Of a stretch of DNA of 64,000 nucleotides, positions 16,494-25,606 are shown piece after piece. The notes under the pieces were generated by a model. The model saw nothing but the letters and a program-made list of their open reading frames with translations, searched no databases and was not told the origin of the DNA. Within the stretch, counting starts at the first letter, position 1. Every line of letters starts with the position of its first letter. The DNA is from Alphaproteobacteria bacterium (GTDB taxonomy: Bacteria > Pseudomonadota > Alphaproteobacteria > Caulobacterales > Hyphomonadaceae). The translations under genes were made by a program, and so were the position numbers. Location of the stretch: the NCBI GenBank assembly GCA_018827375.1, contig JAHJYW010000042.1, positions 124,001-188,000 of the forward strand, written 5' to 3'.

Positions 16494-18323
16494 CTATTTC
16501 AGCGGCAGCTTGATGTTCTGGAGGCGCACTTTGACATAGGTGCCCGGCGCCGCGCCGAGGCCCATGTCCTTCGGCTCGGAGGCTTTCTTCTTTGCGCCCG
16601 ACTTCGGCTTCAGCCAATCCCACCAATAGGGCCACCATGAGCCGGGGGCCTCTTCGGCCGTTTCCAGCCATTCGGCGCCCGTCTCGGTGATCTTGCCGCC
16701 AGTCCAGTGCTGGTACTTCTTGGCGTCCGGGTGGTTCACCACGCCAGCGATGTGGCCCGAGCTCGACAGCACGAACTTGGTATCGCCGCCGAACACGGTG
16801 GCCGTGCGGTAAACGCTTTCGAACGGGCAGATATGGTCGTCGCGACTGGCCTGGACCATCACGGGGATGGTCACGTTCTTCAGGTCCACGGTTTCGCCTA
16901 ACAGCTTGAACTGCCCCTTCGACAGGTTGTTGTCGTAGTAGCAATCCTTGAGATAGCGCTGGTGCACGGCGCCGGGAATATTGGTCTGGTCTGCGTTCCA
17001 GTAGAGCAGGTCGAACGGGCGGGGCGACTTGCCCAGCATGTACTGGTCGATCACATAGCGCCACACGAGGTCGATCGGGCGCAGCCAGTTGAAGGTCTCG
17101 TACATCATGGCGCCCGGCATCACGCCGCCGTTCTCCTCGATCACGCTGTCGATATAGCCGCGGCCCGGCCCGTCGGTGAACACTTTCAGGTCGCCGGCGA
17201 GCTCAAAATCGGATTGCGAGGCAAAGAAGGTCGCCGAATTCACCCGGTCGTCGCCATTGGCCGCCATATGCGCCAGCGTGCCCGACAGCAGCGTGCCGCC
17301 GATGCAATAGCCTACGGCATTGAGCTTCTTGGCGCCGGAGGCCTGCAAGGCGGCCTCAACGGCGGCATAGACGCCATTCTTGCTGTAATCGTCCCAGGTA
17401 TAGTCCTTGGTGACCTCATCCGCCGAGCGCCACGAGACGACGAACACGGTCAGGCCCTTGTCGACCAGCCAGCGGATCATCGAATTCTCTTCGCGCAGGT
17501 CGAGGATGTAGAACTTGTTGATCCATGGAGGGAAGATCAGCAGCGGCCGCGAGTGCACGGTTTCCTGCGTCGGTGCATACTGGATCAGCTCGATCAGGTC
17601 GTTGCGGAACACGACCTTGCCAGGCGCTGTCGCGATATTCTTGCCGATTTCGAAAGGCGTCTCGTCGGTCTGGCTGATGTGCAGCTTGCCGCCGGCCTTC
17701 TTCACATCGGCGCGGGCCAGGCGAATGCCGTTCAGCACGCTCTCGCCGCCGCTTTCCATGAAAGCGCGCAGCGCCTGCGGGTTCGTGCCAAGATAATTGG
17801 TCGGCGACATGATGTCGGTCAGCTGCTGGGTGAAGAATTTCGTGCGCAGGTGCAGGTTGTCCGGCAGGTCCGTGGCGTGGTCAGCCAGACCCATCAGCCA
17901 CTTGGTATTCACTTCATAGGCTTTGCGAATGAACTTGAAGCCTGGATTGGTCTGCCATTCCGGATCTGAAAACCGCTTGTCCGTCTCACGGGCAGGCTCG
18001 GCGCCAAGTGCCTCCTGGGTCATCTCCTGCCACAGGCCCATCCAGCTACGCATCAGCTCCATATTGGCATTCATCAACGCCATCGGGTTCTGCGCCAGGT
18101 TCATGCCGACCGCACGGAAGGCTTCGCCTGCGCCCATGGGGTCGCCCTGCGCCATCGTGCCGACCGGCCCGGAGCCCATCAGGACATCGCTGATCAAAGC
18201 CTGTGATTCCGTATTGGCCAACGCGAGTGTTGTCATTAACACCTGCATCTGCAGCGGATTTTGCTCGGCCAGCAGCGATCCAAGTGAGGGAAGTGCAGGC
18301 TTTTCTTTGTTATTGCCGCTCAT
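16494..18323 (-). CDS. phaC: Class I poly(3-hydroxyalkanoate) synthase
   Basis: PhaC polymerises (R)-3-hydroxyacyl-CoA into storage polyester on cytoplasmic granules. The 609-residue protein has the N-terminal PhaC domain (including PTNYLGTNPQAL) and an alpha/beta-hydrolase core. The nucleophile is Cys340 in the lipase-box-like GYCIGG, followed by the general-base region VQASRDDHICP and SSSGHIAGVVNHP, which supplies the histidine. These residues and the length fit class I. The ATG at 18323 follows GGGACAG; a TTG three codons upstream is also possible. No phaA, phaB, phasin or phaR gene is next to it, so precursor supply must come from elsewhere, possibly from the MaoC-type hydratase at 20119-20994. 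Confidence 0.96.
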   Translation of the reverse strand: MSGNNKEKPALPSLGSLLAEQNPLQMQVLMTTLALANTESQALISDVLMGSGPVGTMAQGDPMGAGEAFRAVGMNLAQNPMALMNANMELMRSWMGLWQEMTQEALGAEPARETDKRFSDPEWQTNPGFKFIRKAYEVNTKWLMGLADHATDLPDNLHLRTKFFTQQLTDIMSPTNYLGTNPQALRAFMESGGESVLNGIRLARADVKKAGGKLHISQTDETPFEIGKNIATAPGKVVFRNDLIELIQYAPTQETVHSRPLLIFPPWINKFYILDLREENSMIRWLVDKGLTVFVVSWRSADEVTKDYTWDDYSKNGVYAAVEAALQASGAKKLNAVGYCIGGTLLSGTLAHMAANGDDRVNSATFFASQSDFELAGDLKVFTDGPGRGYIDSVIEENGGVMPGAMMYETFNWLRPIDLVWRYVIDQYMLGKSPRPFDLLYWNADQTNIPGAVHQRYLKDCYYDNNLSKGQFKLLGETVDLKNVTIPVMVQASRDDHICPFESVYRTATVFGGDTKFVLSSSGHIAGVVNHPDAKKYQHWTGGKITETGAEWLETAEEAPGSWWPYWWDWLKPKSGAKKKASEPKDMGLGAAPGTYVKVRLQNIKLPLK

Positions 18324-18394
18324 CTGTCCCAATATCGCCTGTTTGTCGTTGTGTAACTATTCATGAGAATGTTTGTGATTTAATGAGTTTAACC

Positions 18395-18829
18395 ATGAAA
18401 AACACGACGATTCCCCTCTTAGGCGTTTCCTGTCTGCTGCTGGCCGGCTGTACCGGCTCGTATTCGCAGATGCGTGACGCCGTAAACCAGGCTCCGGACT
18501 GGTATGAGACCCGTCGTGCCGAAATTCGGGGTGAAGGGTATCCAGAGCTTGTTGAGGTCCCCACGATTACAGAGGAAAACCTGCCCGGCAAGACGCTGCC
18601 GGCATCTGCTGAACGTGTGAATGAACTCACGGCGCAATTCGCGGCCAACGCGCGAGCGGAATTGCCGGCCAATGGGCCGGCCGAAATCGCAGCCGTTGGG
18701 GCCGAGATCCGCCAGCAATTTGCTGGCCTGGATACGTCCTCGAATTTTTTGACTGACGCCGAGATCACAGCCATCAGGGAAAGCTTCAATGTCCCGCGCG
18801 TCACCCAAGGTCTGAAAGGCCAGAGATGA
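18395..18829 (+). CDS. Small predicted lipoprotein
   Basis: The 144-residue protein begins MKNTTIPLLGVSCLLLAGCTG, a clear lipoprotein signal with lipobox LAGC. The mature region is short, charged and alpha-helical in character, with no recognised domain. An alternative ATG at 18383 would add four residues. Its stop overlaps the start of the aminotransferase (ATGA at 18826), so the two are translationally coupled despite having no evident functional link. Confidence 0.8.
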   Translation: MKNTTIPLLGVSCLLLAGCTGSYSQMRDAVNQAPDWYETRRAEIRGEGYPELVEVPTITEENLPGKTLPASAERVNELTAQFAANARAELPANGPAEIAAVGAEIRQQFAGLDTSSNFLTDAEITAIRESFNVPRVTQGLKGQR

Positions 18830-20040
18830 ACACCGATTTTCACAAAATCCGCCGCCTGCCGCCATATGTGTTTGAGCAGGTGAACCGGGCTAAGGCGACA
18901 CTACGGGCAGAAGGCGCTGATATTATTGATCTCGGCATGGGCAACCCCGATCTGCCGACACCCACGCACATCGTCGACAAGCTGGTCGAGACGGCCCGCA
19001 AGCCGGACGTTAATGGCTATTCCGCCTCGCGCGGCATACCGGGCCTGCGCCGTGCGGTGACCGATTATTACAAGCGCCGCTTTGACGTAAAGCTCGACAA
19101 GAACAAGGAAGTGATCGTCACGCTTGGCTCCAAGGAAGGCTTTGCCAACCTTGCGCAGGCCATCTCCGCGCCCGGCGACGTCATCCTGTCGCCCGACCCG
19201 TCATACCCGTTGCATTCTTTCGGCTTCATCATTGCCGGCGCCTCGATCCGCGCCGTGCCCGCGCCGTCGCCGGAGCAATATCTGCGTAACCTCGAAAAGG
19301 CCGTGAAGCATTGCGTGCCGCCGCCGACGGCCATGGTGCTCTGCTACCCGTCAAACCCGACGGCGGACGTGTGCGATCTCGAATTCTACAAGGACGCGGT
19401 CAAGTTCGCGAAGAAGCACGATCTCTGGATCCTGTCAGATCTGGCCTACAATGAGATCTATTTCGAAGAGCCCACGCCCTCGATCCTGCAGGTCGATGGC
19501 GCAAAAGACATAGCGGTTGAGTTCACAACAATGTCCAAGACCTATTCCATGGCCGGCTGGCGCATGGGCTTCGTCGCAGGCAACGAGACGCTGATTGCGG
19601 CGCTGGCACGCGTCAAATCCTATCTCGACTACGGCGCTTATACGCCCATCCAGGTCGCTGCCGTGGCTGCCCTTGATGGGCCACAGGACTGCGTCGAGGA
19701 ATTCCGCCAGATCTACAAGCAGCGCCGTGACGTGCTGGTTGAGAGCTTTGGCCGGGCAGGGTGGGACATTCCCAGCCCCAAGGCCTCCATGTTCGCCTGG
19801 GCGCCCATTCCGGAGCCTTTCAAGGAGCTTGGCAGCCTCGAATTCTCGCTCATGCTGATGAACGAAGCCCATGTTGCGGTCGCGCCAGGCGCCGGCTTTG
19901 GTGAGCATGGCGATGGGCATGTCCGCATCGCGCTTGTGGAAAATGAACAGCGCATCCGTCAGGCTGCGCGCAACATCCGCAAGTTCATGACCAAGCATGG
20001 GGTCAAAGAGGTAAAGCCGGAAACGGCAGCTGCCGAGTAG
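18826..20040 (+). CDS. Class I/II aminotransferase (AlaC / LL-DAP aminotransferase-like)
   Basis: This PLP-dependent fold-type I transaminase of 404 residues has GMGNPDLPTP near the N-terminus, the cofactor-binding region with SDLAYNEIYFEE, and the Schiff-base Lys238 in TTMSKTYSMAGWRMGF. The arginine that binds the substrate carboxylate is in the C-terminal GHVRIALVENEQR. Homologues placed before hom in alphaproteobacteria are usually annotated as alanine-synthesising or LL-diaminopimelate-type aminotransferases; the exact amino donor and acceptor cannot be fixed from sequence. It is separated from hom by an inserted MaoC gene on the other strand. Confidence 0.92.
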   Translation: MNTDFHKIRRLPPYVFEQVNRAKATLRAEGADIIDLGMGNPDLPTPTHIVDKLVETARKPDVNGYSASRGIPGLRRAVTDYYKRRFDVKLDKNKEVIVTLGSKEGFANLAQAISAPGDVILSPDPSYPLHSFGFIIAGASIRAVPAPSPEQYLRNLEKAVKHCVPPPTAMVLCYPSNPTADVCDLEFYKDAVKFAKKHDLWILSDLAYNEIYFEEPTPSILQVDGAKDIAVEFTTMSKTYSMAGWRMGFVAGNETLIAALARVKSYLDYGAYTPIQVAAVAALDGPQDCVEEFRQIYKQRRDVLVESFGRAGWDIPSPKASMFAWAPIPEPFKELGSLEFSLMLMNEAHVAVAPGAGFGEHGDGHVRIALVENEQRIRQAARNIRKFMTKHGVKEVKPETAAAE

Positions 20041-20073
20041 ACGGGACAGGCGGTCGCCTGGACCTTCGGGGCG

Positions 20074-20103
20074 CCCTCGCGTTCAGTCATGCTGAACCGA
20101 GGG
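20074..20103. terminator. Hairpin between convergent genes, possible bidirectional terminator
   Basis: Stem 20074-20079 with 20098-20103 and stem 20081-20086 with 20092-20097, interrupted by a single bulged C, close on a 5-base loop. It lies in the 78-base gap between the convergent aminotransferase and MaoC genes. There is no T-run on either side, so termination is inferred only from structure and position. Confidence 0.45.
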
Positions 20104-20118
20104 TGTGCCCGGTCTCGC

Positions 20119-20994
20119 TCAGGCGTAGGTAAACCCGCCATTGTTGAGCACGATACGACCGTCGCCACCGACGGTCTGGAAGATGGCCGTGCCCGGCTCA
20201 CCTTCGCCGGTCCACATCCTGATGGTGAGGGATTCGCCCGGCAGCACCGGAGACGAAAACCGTCCCTCCATCGACTTGAAGCGCGCAGGCGCGTTCCCGC
20301 ATAATGCCGACAGTAGCGCGCGTCCTGTGAAGCCATAAGTGCACAGCCCGTGCAGGATGGGCTTTGGAAACCCGCCCACATCGGAGAATTTCTTGTCTGA
20401 ATGCAGCGGGTTGCGGTCGCCGCTCAACCGGTAGAGCAGGGCCTGGTCCTCGCGGGTCTGATAGGTGAGAGCGTGATCCGGTGCGCGGTCCGGTGCGACA
20501 TTGATCTTGTCCGAAGGCCCCCGATCACCGCCAAAGCCGCCTTCGCCCACGATGAAAACCGATGAGGTCAACTCGAACAGCGGTTGGCTGTCGGCGGTAA
20601 GCGTTGCCACCGCCTTGGTCGCGAGCACCGCGCCTTTTCCCTTGTCATAAATGCCAGTGATTTCGTCCACGAGCGTGATCTCGCCTGCGACCGGAATGGG
20701 CCGATGGAGCCTGATTCCCTGTTCGCCATGCACCAGCATGCGCGGATCATAGGTGCCGATCCCAGACATGGCGCTCTTGCCGCCATGTGCGTTGAAACCT
20801 GCAAGAACGCCAAAGGTCGGCAGCACTTTCTGATCTACGCCCATCGTGTTCTCTGTCGTGAACTCAAGTTCGCTTCCGACCGGGTCTGCAACGCCGCAAC
20901 CGACACCGAGCGCGTAAATCAGCGCGTCGCGGGAATCCCACGCCCATGTCCGCGCTGTCCCCTTTGATCCCACTGCATCCTTGTTGATTGGCAT
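20119..20994 (-). CDS. MaoC-family double-hotdog (R)-specific enoyl-CoA hydratase 2
   Basis: The 291-residue protein has two hotdog halves. The first carries the hydratase-like N-terminal half seen in peroxisomal hydratase 2 and the related bile-acid side-chain hydratases. The second has the hydratase 2 motif YRLSGDRNPLHSD (about residues 188-200), with catalytic Asp and His, followed by PILHGLCTYGF. It should hydrate trans-2-enoyl-CoA to (R)-3-hydroxyacyl-CoA, a precursor usable by PhaC or in lipid turnover. The start ATG has an excellent AAGGAGG upstream. It breaks the usual aminotransferase-hom-glpX-recJ order and is transcribed against it. Confidence 0.92.
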   Translation of the reverse strand: MPINKDAVGSKGTARTWAWDSRDALIYALGVGCGVADPVGSELEFTTENTMGVDQKVLPTFGVLAGFNAHGGKSAMSGIGTYDPRMLVHGEQGIRLHRPIPVAGEITLVDEITGIYDKGKGAVLATKAVATLTADSQPLFELTSSVFIVGEGGFGGDRGPSDKINVAPDRAPDHALTYQTREDQALLYRLSGDRNPLHSDKKFSDVGGFPKPILHGLCTYGFTGRALLSALCGNAPARFKSMEGRFSSPVLPGESLTIRMWTGEGEPGTAIFQTVGGDGRIVLNNGGFTYA

Positions 20995-21151
20995 TGCGTC
21001 GTTCCTCCTTCGGTTTCCATTCTTGGCGTCAGTTAAGCACGTTGTCCTGATCCTATCTAATGATGCCGGTTTGGGCTGTCTGCCCCTTCCACATGGGCGC
21101 CAAACCCGCTAGGCACCTGCCGGAATACATAGAAGCGTGAAAGGGGGGACT

Positions 21152-22435
21152 TTGGGACCTCTAAAGATAGGCATCGCAGGTCTCGGCCATGTTGGCTGTG
21201 GACTAATTGAACTGGTCGAACGCCAGGACAAGCTTCGCTTGCCCGGTGTGGTCGAGATTACAGGCGTGAGCGCGCGTAGTCAGAGCCGCAACCGGCCGGT
21301 GGATACCGACAAGTATCGCTGGTTCGATGACGCGGCCACGCTCGCTGAAGATCCTGATGTCGACGTGTTCGTCGAGCTGATCGGCGGGTCTGACGGCCCG
21401 GCCAAATTCGCTGTCGAAAGCGCCCTCAAGGCTGGCAAGCATGTCATCACCGCCAACAAGGCCCTTATGGCCAAGCATGGCATGGCGCTCGCCGCCCTCG
21501 CCGAGGAAAAAGGCGTCGACCTTCTGTTCGAAGCCGCCGTCGCTGGTGGCATCCCGGTTGTGCGCGTGCTGCGTGACAGCCTTGCCGGCGTCGAGATCAA
21601 GCGCGTTGCGGGTATCCTGAATGGTACCTGCAACTACCTGACGACCAGCATGCTGGAAACCGGCCGGTCCTATGACGAGGTCCTCGAAGAAGCCCAGAAG
21701 CTTGGTTACGCCGAAGCCGACCCGACGCTTGACGTGTCCGGCATGGATGCAGCCCACAAGGCCGCCATACTCTCGGCCATTGCCTTTTCCGCCGATCTCG
21801 ACTTCTCCAAGGTCAAAGTCTCCGGCGTTGACGGTATCGACCTGCTCGACCTGAAACTGGCGGACCGCCTCGGCTTGCGTATCAAGCTCATCGCTGAAGG
21901 CCTGCTGACCGATGACGGCGTTGTCTGCCGCGTCGAGCCGATGGCCCTGTCGGCCAATCATCCGCTCGCCCGCGTCAATGGCTCGCTCAACACGGTCCGT
22001 ATCGAGGGCGACCCCGTTGGCGCCATCACGCTGACCGGCCCCGGGGCAGGGGCAGGCCCGACGGCCAGCGCCGTTATGGGCGATGTGGCCAAGCTTTTCC
22101 GTCCGGCCATCCGACCGGCCTTCGGCCGTGCCGAACACCACGTTGCGCGGCCGTTCGTGGCTGCAATGGGCGACGAGACATCGGCCTTCTTCCTGCGCGT
22201 TCGTCTGGCTGACAAGCCCGGCGCGCTCGCTGCACTGACAGAAGCGCTGGCGGCCGAGGGGGTTTCGGTCAACCAGCTGGTACAGGATTCTGCGGATGAT
22301 TCCGGTGCCAGCCCGGTCGCGATTGTCACCCACCGGTGCCCAAGCTCCCACATGCAGGCCGCCCTCACGCGGTTGGCTAAACTAACAATGCTGATTGACG
22401 CGCCGCGCCTGATCCGTATCGAAACTGCAAGCTAG
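21152..22435 (+). CDS. hom: Homoserine dehydrogenase
   Basis: This enzyme reduces aspartate semialdehyde to homoserine for threonine and methionine synthesis. The nucleotide-binding GIAGLGHVGCG is at the N-terminus. TANKALMAKHG and the substrate region ILNGTCNYLTTSM...EADPTLDVSGMDAAHKAAIL are intact. The C-terminal ~80 residues (RVRLADKPGALAALTEAL...) form an ACT domain, expected to mediate feedback regulation. GTG 21137 is in frame, but I prefer TTG 21152, because the purine-rich AAGGGGGG lies just ahead of it and the Rossmann strand follows directly. The glpX start is 57 bases downstream. Confidence 0.95.
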   Translation: MGPLKIGIAGLGHVGCGLIELVERQDKLRLPGVVEITGVSARSQSRNRPVDTDKYRWFDDAATLAEDPDVDVFVELIGGSDGPAKFAVESALKAGKHVITANKALMAKHGMALAALAEEKGVDLLFEAAVAGGIPVVRVLRDSLAGVEIKRVAGILNGTCNYLTTSMLETGRSYDEVLEEAQKLGYAEADPTLDVSGMDAAHKAAILSAIAFSADLDFSKVKVSGVDGIDLLDLKLADRLGLRIKLIAEGLLTDDGVVCRVEPMALSANHPLARVNGSLNTVRIEGDPVGAITLTGPGAGAGPTASAVMGDVAKLFRPAIRPAFGRAEHHVARPFVAAMGDETSAFFLRVRLADKPGALAALTEALAAEGVSVNQLVQDSADDSGASPVAIVTHRCPSSHMQAALTRLAKLTMLIDAPRLIRIETAS

Positions 22436-22491
22436 AATATGAAACACGCCGCGCTGGTCTTGGAATCAGCGCGTCTGGGGGCAATAAAACG

Positions 22492-23445
22492 ATGAAAAAC
22501 AACGTTCTTACGCCGGGCCTCGCAGATGCCATGGTCCGTGTGACCGAGCTTGCAGCCATCGCTGCCGCAAGCGAAGTCGGTCGCGGTGACGAGAAAAGGG
22601 CCGATGCTGCCGCTGTTGATGCGATGCGCACCGCCTTTAACGCTGTTGAATTCAAAGGTCGCGTCGTGATCGGCGAGGGCGAGCGCGACGAGGCGCCGAT
22701 GCTGTATATCGGCGAGGAGGTCGGCACAGGCCGCGGCCCCGAGATCGATATTGCCCTCGATCCGCTTGAAGGCACCACGCTCACAGCCAAGGCCATGTCG
22801 AACGCGTTGGCCGTCCTGGCCATCGCCCCGCGCGGTGGCCTGCTTCATGCCCCTGATACGTATATGGACAAGGTCGCGATTGGCCCGGGCTATCCCGAAG
22901 GCATTATCAGTCTCGATGCCACGCCAGCCGAGAACATCACGGCCCTGGCCGAGTTCAGGGGCGTTCCCGTGTCTGACATGACCGCCTGCGTGCTCGACCG
23001 TCCGCGCCATGAGGCCATCATCGCCGGTCTGCGTGAAGTCGGGTGCCGCATCGCCCTCATCACGGATGGCGATGTTGCAGGTGTCATCGCGACGACAGAC
23101 CCGCAAACCGGCATTGATTTCTATGTCGGATCCGGCGGCGCGCCTGAGGGCGTTCTGGCGGCAGCAGCCCTCAAATGCGTTGGCGGGCAGATGTTTGCGC
23201 GTCTCGTCTTCCGCAATGACGACGAGAAGAAGCGCGCCACCCGGGTCGGCATCACCGATTTCGGGCGCACCTATTCGCTGAACGAACTTGCATCCGGCGA
23301 CACGGTCTTCTGCGCAACAGGCGTCACCAGCGGCAGCCTGCTCAGCGGCGTGAAATATGCCGGTGGCCGTGTCCACACGCATACCCTTGTGATGACATCC
23401 ATCGACGGCATGGTCCGCCACGTCCGATCCGACCGCAAGGTCTGA
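22492..23445 (+). CDS. glpX: Class II fructose-1,6-bisphosphatase
   Basis: GlpX dephosphorylates fructose-1,6-bisphosphate in gluconeogenesis. The 317-residue protein shows the lithium-sensitive phosphatase-type metal site: VIGEGERDEAPMLYIGE (about residues 58-74) and DIALDPLEGTTLTAK (about 84-98). YVGSGGAPEGVLAAAALKCVGG and FCATGVTSGSLL are further family blocks. It sits between hom and recJ as in many alphaproteobacteria, and some relatives are bifunctional with sedoheptulose bisphosphatase activity. Confidence 0.96.
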   Translation: MKNNVLTPGLADAMVRVTELAAIAAASEVGRGDEKRADAAAVDAMRTAFNAVEFKGRVVIGEGERDEAPMLYIGEEVGTGRGPEIDIALDPLEGTTLTAKAMSNALAVLAIAPRGGLLHAPDTYMDKVAIGPGYPEGIISLDATPAENITALAEFRGVPVSDMTACVLDRPRHEAIIAGLREVGCRIALITDGDVAGVIATTDPQTGIDFYVGSGGAPEGVLAAAALKCVGGQMFARLVFRNDDEKKRATRVGITDFGRTYSLNELASGDTVFCATGVTSGSLLSGVKYAGGRVHTHTLVMTSIDGMVRHVRSDRKV

Positions 23446-23532
23446 GACGCGCACTGCCAAGCCGGGTCACAGCACCCGCATTCTGCGCTAGGATGGATTT
23501 CCCGATTCTCTGAATGAGGAAGCCCCTTCCGC

Positions 23533-25326
23533 ATGGTCCAAGCCGCTCAACAGTCCAGTCCCCACCTGTTCGAGGTCGACCAGTCGGCATCAGGCCGCTT
23601 CTGGACGCTTGCTGACGCGGATGAGGCGCTTGTCCGGCGTCTGGCGCCGAGCGTCGGCGGCTCTGACCTGCTTGCCCGCCTGCTGGCTTCGCGCGATGTT
23701 GATCCGGCACAGGCCTCAAGCTATCTCGCCCCCACGCTGCGCGACTATTTCCCCGACCCCTCGAGCTTCGCCGACATGGACAAGGCCGCAGGCATCGTCC
23801 TCGACGCCATCCTGTCCAAGAAACGCGTCACCGTCTTTGCCGACTATGACGTCGATGGTGGTACATCCTCAGCGATCCTGGCCCGCTACTTCCGCGGCTG
23901 GGGGCAGGATCTCGGCCTCTACGTGCCGGACCGTCTGGAAGAGGGCTATGGGCCATCGCCAGCTGCCTTTCGCCACCTGAAGGATACCGGCTCCGAGCTC
24001 GTCATCACTGTCGACTGCGGCGGCGCCGCCGTTGATGCGCTAAATGAAGCCGAAGCCATTGGCCTGCCGGTCGTCGTGATCGACCACCACCTCATGTCCG
24101 CCGAACTCCCGCCGTCAGCGGCGCTCGTCAATCCGAACCGCCTCGACGACACATCCGGCTGCGGCCACCTTGCCGCGGCAGGCGTCGTCTTTGTCTTCGT
24201 CGCTGCGCTGAACCGGCTTGCGCGTGAGCGGGGCCTCGCCCCCGCTGACGGCCTACCTGACATCATGCCCTTCCTCGATCTCTGCGCGCTCGGCACGTTG
24301 TGCGACATGGCCCCGCTGCACGGCGTCAACCGCGCCTTCGTGCGTCAGGGCCTCACCATCATGGCCCGCGACCAGAACCCTGGCTTGCGTGCGCTCGCCG
24401 ATGTCGCCGGCATCGGCAAGACAGAGACCGTCTACCACGCAACATTCATGCTTGGTCCTCGCCTGAACGCCGGCGGCCGCGTCGGCGATCCATGGATCGC
24501 GGCGAAGCTGCTCGCCACCGATGACCGGCAAGAGGCGATTGACCTCGCCGAACGCCTCCATGCCCTCAATGAAGAGCGCAAGGCTGTCGAAAGCGCGATA
24601 CTCGATCTTGCCATGGCGCAAGCCGAGCAGGCGCTCGCCCGCAACCCGGATCGCGGTATCCTCATCGCCAGTGGCGAGGGCTGGCACCCAGGCGTCATCG
24701 GCATCGTCGCCGGTCGTCTCAAGGAACGCTACCACCTGCCCAGCATCGTTATCGGCTGGGGGGAGGGGCTCGGCCCTGTCGCCAAGGGCTCCGGCCGCTC
24801 GGTGAAGGGCGTCAATATCGGGGATGCCATTTCCATGGCCGCGCGTGAGGGCATCATCCTCTCCGGTGGCGGCCACGCCATGGCTGGCGGCCTCAGCCTC
24901 GAGCCCGATCAGGTCCAGGCTTTCGACGACTGGATGGTCGCCCATATGGCGCAATTCTCGGCAGAGCGCACAGCCGCGCTCGAACTCGCCATTGATGCCG
25001 TCCTCGCGCCAGGCGCCGCCAGTCCGGCCCTGGTTGACCAGATCGCGCAGATCGGCCCCTTCGGCATTGGCTCACCCGAGCCCGTCTTTGCGCTGAAATC
25101 AGTACATGTCACAGGCGTGCGCCAGGTCGGTGTCAATCATCTGCGCTTCATCGCCGAAGACGCCGGTGGCCGGATTGAATGCATCGCATGGCGGGCGGCC
25201 GATACACCCATGGGCGAGGCGTTGCGGAACGGCGCGCGTGTACACATTGCGGGCAAACTGAAAGCCGACGAGTGGAATGGACGCCGCAGAGTCCAGCTGG
25301 ACGTCGCTGATGTCGCGGCTGACTGA
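23533..25326 (+). CDS. recJ: Single-stranded-DNA-specific exonuclease RecJ
   Basis: RecJ degrades single-stranded DNA 5' to 3' in recombination and mismatch repair. The DHH phosphoesterase domain is intact, with ADYDVDGGTSSAILARYFR, the TVDCGG motif, and DHH at residues 184-186. The later HPGVIGIVAGRLKERY and SGGGHAMAGGLSL blocks of the DHHA1 domain are also present, as is the C-terminal OB-fold region (IGPFGIGSPEPVFAL...). The 597-residue length is normal. No terminator is evident before the tRNA gene 80 bases downstream. Confidence 0.96.
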   Translation: MVQAAQQSSPHLFEVDQSASGRFWTLADADEALVRRLAPSVGGSDLLARLLASRDVDPAQASSYLAPTLRDYFPDPSSFADMDKAAGIVLDAILSKKRVTVFADYDVDGGTSSAILARYFRGWGQDLGLYVPDRLEEGYGPSPAAFRHLKDTGSELVITVDCGGAAVDALNEAEAIGLPVVVIDHHLMSAELPPSAALVNPNRLDDTSGCGHLAAAGVVFVFVAALNRLARERGLAPADGLPDIMPFLDLCALGTLCDMAPLHGVNRAFVRQGLTIMARDQNPGLRALADVAGIGKTETVYHATFMLGPRLNAGGRVGDPWIAAKLLATDDRQEAIDLAERLHALNEERKAVESAILDLAMAQAEQALARNPDRGILIASGEGWHPGVIGIVAGRLKERYHLPSIVIGWGEGLGPVAKGSGRSVKGVNIGDAISMAAREGIILSGGGHAMAGGLSLEPDQVQAFDDWMVAHMAQFSAERTAALELAIDAVLAPGAASPALVDQIAQIGPFGIGSPEPVFALKSVHVTGVRQVGVNHLRFIAEDAGGRIECIAWRAADTPMGEALRNGARVHIAGKLKADEWNGRRRVQLDVADVAAD

Positions 25327-25356
25327 ATATTCTGCATGTTAGTCCCGAAAGACGGG

Positions 25357-25385
25357 TTGCTTCCCTCCGAAACAGCCGCTATATC
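25357..25385 (+). promoter_or_regulatory. Probable promoter of tRNA-Glu
   Basis: TTGCTT at 25357-25362 and TATATC at 25380-25385 are separated by exactly 17 bases. The tRNA starts 21 bases after the -10 box. Spacing and placement are good, while each box departs from consensus at two positions. Confidence 0.5.
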
Positions 25386-25406
25386 GCCTCTTCTTCAAAC
25401 CGGTGC

Positions 25407-25481
25407 GGTCCCTTCGTCTATCGGTTAGGACGTCAGGTTTTCAACCTGAAAAGAGGGGTTCGACTCCCCTAGGGACTGCCA
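25407..25481 (+). tRNA. tRNA-Glu (anticodon TTC)
   Basis: The 75-base gene folds into a full cloverleaf. The acceptor stem pairs GGTCCCT (25407-25413) with AGGGACT (25471-25477), including one G-T wobble, and is followed by discriminator G and an encoded CCA. The anticodon stem TCAGG/CCTGA holds a seven-base loop with TTC at 25440-25442. The T-arm contains GGTTCGACTCC. The body closely follows the bacterial tRNA-Glu pattern (CCTTCGTCTA in the acceptor/D-arm region). A run of seven T residues at 25484-25490 just downstream may aid termination. Confidence 0.97.
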
Positions 25482-25606
25482 GGTTTTTTTCATCCGACAA
25501 TCAATGACTTATTCCGCAATTGCCGACGTTTACGGCATTTGTTGTGAAGATCGCGTGACAAGAGCGTCATCGCATTTTAGGTTGCTTCCTTGGGGAATTT
25601 GGGTTG

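Noticed and set aside
16962-17969. Long plus-strand open frames opposite phaC, groL and several minus-strand genes
   Set aside because: They are high-GC shadow frames: their residue composition (Arg/His/Gly/Ala) and lack of motifs contrast with the strong families on the other strand.
25484-25490. T-run after tRNA-Glu as a separate intrinsic terminator
   Set aside because: There is no independent G+C-rich stem before it apart from the tRNA itself, so it is noted only within the tRNA entry.
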